A stretch of 64,000 nucleotides of DNA from Acanthaster planci. Its lineage: Eukaryota > Echinodermata > Asteroidea > Valvatida > Acanthasteridae. The position numbers were made by a program, and so were the translations under genes. The stretch lies in contig NW_019091358.1 of the NCBI RefSeq assembly GCF_001949145.1, positions 3,302,904 to 3,366,903 on the forward strand. Direction: 5' to 3'. This document shows, in pieces, positions 60,501-64,000 of this stretch (positions are counted from its first letter, which is position 1; each line of letters opens with the position of its first letter). The notes beneath the pieces are model-generated. The model worked only from the letters and a program-made list of their open reading frames with translations, did not search any database and had not been told where the DNA came from.

Positions 60501-63500
60501 CACATCCCATGTCTCCATGACAGAAATTATACAGTCCTTGGTGCATTACAAACGAGTTGATATATATGTACATGTACACGGACCAACGTACATGGACACA
60601 GTACCCCCACCGTCCTTTCAAGAACAGTTTAAAGTAACCCTGTACGCGTTTCGTTTACACTGAGCTGTATGCATCTTCATTTTGTGTACCCCACCTCACT
60701 TTCACGTCACCTCTCAGTCTACCCTGAAAGGTGTATTCTGCAACTGTCACATGCCTGTCAAATTGTCACCTCCAGTGAGTGTTTGCCTCCCCAGCTGACA
60801 TCTTTCGTGGTCGTGGCCCGTCATCATTTTTACTTCTTTTTTTTTTCGGGGGGGGGGGAGAGGGAGAAGAGGGGAAGGGGGGACACAAGAAGGCTCCTGG
60901 GAAGAATACCTGCCTCAGAGCGTGGCTCGTGCACCCGAATCAGCCGTGCCACATTAGGCACGGACCGTTCTGCCCTGCATTGTACGTCTATGATCTCCAT
61001 GTACAATGTACATGCAAATATTTGGGGGGGGGGAGGGGGAAGAGAATTCGAGGTCTGACATGAGGAGATGTGGCAGGATTGCTCAGTAATCATTCATGAT
61101 AGAGAGAGGCATACAGCTCCTCCCACGATGGTATCTTTAGATTATGTCTCTGCCATCACCTGTATTAGTCACACAGATACCACTGAGTGGAATTTATGTT
61201 TAATATCATTCAAGGGCCACCAGTATTGACAAAAGACCCAATTGATTACCATGTGTGATGTGGACTTTTAAGCAAGCTATTCCAGAGGGCAAAATTGTGG
61301 TGAGACACTGATGTTCTTATGATTTGGGGATGGTTTACCTCGTCTGTCTGAACAAATGAACCGGTAGATGACAGTCTGCTCATTATAGCGGTAGGTCATC
61401 AGACCTCATGTGAGGCTAAAGACTAATAACTACAAGCCTGTACATGTACAAGTAATTCACTCTTTGGCTAAAAAACCAAAACAAAAAAAAAACCCAAAAA
61501 GGTAAAATTGACTCAAAACAAATTTATGTACAGTAGATACATGTATGTGTCAGTACCTAAGTAGTAAACAATGTCGGCTGTGATAACTTTTTTGCTTAAC
61601 TTTTGATTTCAGATTAGAGTTGTTCACATAAAAATCTGCTAAGCAGGGGAAAAAACTAATTTGCCAGAAGGGTTTACCAGCCAGAATTTCATGCTATTTG
61701 TGTTGGTTGGGACTGGTTCCCATACTTAACACATAAGCTTTGCCCAGCAGCATGTCCTACTTGTCAGCTCCATGGGTCATGTGTGTGCCCCTACGGTAGT
61801 TACTAAAACTGAATTTGATATTGATGGCAATGCAGAATACATATATCGGTACATAAAGGTGAAATTGTACATATAAGTTCAAATCTGATATGAAGGGCTA
61901 AGTTTACATCCATCTTTCTCAGCATCAGTTTAGCTTACGCTTAAGCTGATCACGTTGATGTCATCAGGGTTATCGGACAAACAGCCATCCATAATTAAAA
62001 AGATCGCTTACACCAAGGGTGATCATCCCCCATAAACAAAACCAGCTCGATTGAGTTCTCTGAGAAACACCCCTGGTGTGAGAGAGGTGTCATCTGGCAT
62101 CCCTGAAGCTATTTATTCAGACATGCTGTGCTTCCGAAAGAAACTGTAAAACTTACATGTAAATCAAAAACAAAATGAAAAAAACAAATGCCATCATAAT
62201 TCACTGTTCTCAGCCACATCCTGTTTTCCCACAATTACTGTCGACAAGGCTGGGAATGGGGGTTAGTCCTAGGGGACCAAGAACATGTAGTTGCTCTCTA
62301 CATCGCCAATATTTACAGTCAGTAGGGAACACGTTGCCCACGAACAAGCTTGAAGCTGAAAATTTAATTGACCAAGTATTGAAGAAACCGTAGAGAGATT
62401 GGACTACCCAGAATTTTTTCATCAATTGTTTGAATAATGGACACAAGTGGCTGCTTTTGACATTGGGGCTACAGGGGGAAGCATTTTGAGATTTACATGT
62501 ACATCACAGAGTTTATTAATTAATTGGAGTGGTGTGCACCGGAAACAGCTAGTTTTTAGTCCTGAATGTACCAGTATACATGTATGCCTGGCTGGCAAGT
62601 GAGCGGTACATGTGTACACCATTTGTACATGGTACAAATGTACATGCAGGACATCTATGCGTATATCAATAGCAGAAATTTCTGAGTTACAAGTGTCATT
62701 GCTTGGCCCCAATTTTAATCAGGTAACTGCTCAGCTAAAGTATGGCTCAGTCACTGCATTATTCCAGTGAAATTAAAATGAAAAGAAATCAGAATCAGCT
62801 TACATGTACATGCCGTGTGAGACATTTCGGCTGCCCACCTGTCTTGCTACTGTAAATACTATAGGCCTAGAGCTATCATTAAAAAATGTGAGCGCTGACT
62901 CATGTACAAAGTGATGCCTGCTGAGTGCATCCATGTCTTCTCACAGACCTACGGGAAACCTCAAAACATTTTACAGCTTTTGTACGAATATTTGCATATC
63001 TGTGTCTGTATTCTAAAACTATGCGTCAACAAAGCCTAACGTGCAGTCAGGAGATGAGCGTTTCATTTTTCTCTGCGCGGACAATGCAAATGCAGTCCAA
63101 TTTGATTGGAACCCGATATGTGTTGCATTTAAAGTAATTTGTTATACTGTTACCTGATGTTCTACAAGCACACGCATGGATTCAAAATATCTGCGCCCAG
63201 GATGGCGTCAATTATTCCCCGCACAGAGACTGAGAAGTTAGTACTCTACCCGTATTAATTTAATATAGCCCTGTGGTTAATACATTCTACACAAAACAAG
63301 TTTTTTGATTATGGAGCTCCTCTGGCATTGGCCACGATTCTTGAAGGAGGTGAATAGGGTTAGACTTTAATCAACAGCGTATCCAGCTTTTGGTATCGGA
63401 GGAGGGGGGGATTCAAATGCGAATGCAGCTTCGGGCTCATTCAACATGATCATGGGGGGAGAAGGCGGTGCAGGCGATGCACTGGCTGAATGAGGGTACG

Positions 63501-64000
63501 TGTACGAAACACTGCAAATTTATGCCTATTATTTTATAAAAAGGTACATGTACATGTACTTCTACCATTATTTTCCTATTATCGTACATTGTGTACAGAT
63601 GTATTTATCATATTTGCCTTAACGTGTATAAGAGCTCAGTCATTTTGTCACTTTATGACAAAAAACAAAAACCAAAGGGACGCATTGGATGATATGAAGC
63701 TCAACACGATGTGGTCTCCGAAGCGATGTTGTCAGCGTCAACAACCGGATGGCATTTTTTTTTGGTGGGGGGGTCTGTACACCAACATGTTAGCCGCGAA
63801 ACCTGATGCGGTCAGCTGAGCCGTCCCAGCGTCCCAGCCTCCCCTGCCGGGAGTATCACATGAACCAGTGTCATAACATGGGCTTCCACAGTCACGCAGC
63901 TTGAAGTTTTAATGTTGGCGAGTTTCTTTGCTCCCTTTGGGAAAAACAATCTGCAGATGCCTCTTGCTGGTGGCATGTGGTTTTTTTTTCCACCAGTCCC

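Larger units (their letters stand above)
53227..64000 (+). other. CSNK1G intron 3 (at least 10.8 kb, open at the window end)
   Basis: Holds the ATAAGCC element, dispersed repeat copy B, the large foldback at 56.76..57.59 kb, very dense TACATGTA tracts (~54770..54990, ~55850..56240, ~62570..62650) and several poly(G) runs (e.g. ~55737, ~60847, ~61024). No CSNK1G exon 4, RNA gene or protein-like ORF is recognised from 57.6 to 64.0 kb. Confidence 0.8.

Overview
The window is metazoan nuclear DNA: long spliced genes with GT/AG introns, (A+T)-rich non-coding DNA and a dense load of small DNA transposons and simple repeats. I reconstructed two complete genes and the 5' part of a third, joining exons by hand so that every junction keeps frame. 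On the minus strand lie TRIP4 (ASC-1; 11 coding exons, 588..9250, 590 aa) and then CEP120 (18 coding exons, 18172..33027, 1042 aa). On the plus strand, head-to-head with CEP120, starts a casein kinase 1 gamma gene (CSNK1G; coding exons at 35402, 42061 and 53157, continuing past 64000). There is one CSNK1G copy here, next to both TRIP4 and CEP120. Vertebrates keep these neighbours apart next to different CSNK1G paralogues, so an unduplicated marine invertebrate genome, probably a deuterostome (echinoderm, hemichordate or cephalochordate), is the likeliest source. I cannot name the species from sequence alone.

Layout: 1..587 TRIP4 3' end; 588..9250 TRIP4; 9257..18171 intergenic, with a 30-bp tandem array, two inverted-repeat elements, a CTAGTA-rich patch, a CpG-rich patch at ~12.3-12.43 kb, a CCGCGG motif cluster at ~13.9-14.2 kb and a 64-bp tandem duplication; 18172..33027 CEP120, whose introns carry a tRNA-derived SINE, a solo LTR, MITEs and a CAC-rich repeat; 33028..35401 a shared upstream region that probably promotes both CEP120 and CSNK1G; 35402..64000 the start of CSNK1G, almost all intron. 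Those introns hold a 26-bp minisatellite, a nested antisense THAP zinc-finger ORF, several inverted-repeat elements and very many copies of the self-complementary motif TACATGTA.

The gene products are unrelated in pathway: TRIP4 is a subunit of the ASC-1 transcription/ribosome-rescue/alkylation-repair complex, CEP120 builds centrioles and cilia, and CK1 gamma is a membrane-anchored kinase of Wnt and trafficking signalling. Their linkage is best read as conserved ancestral gene order rather than functional clustering. The most notable results are this ancestral synteny block and a set of inverted-repeat mobile elements, some with clear target-site duplications, that I do not recognise as named families.
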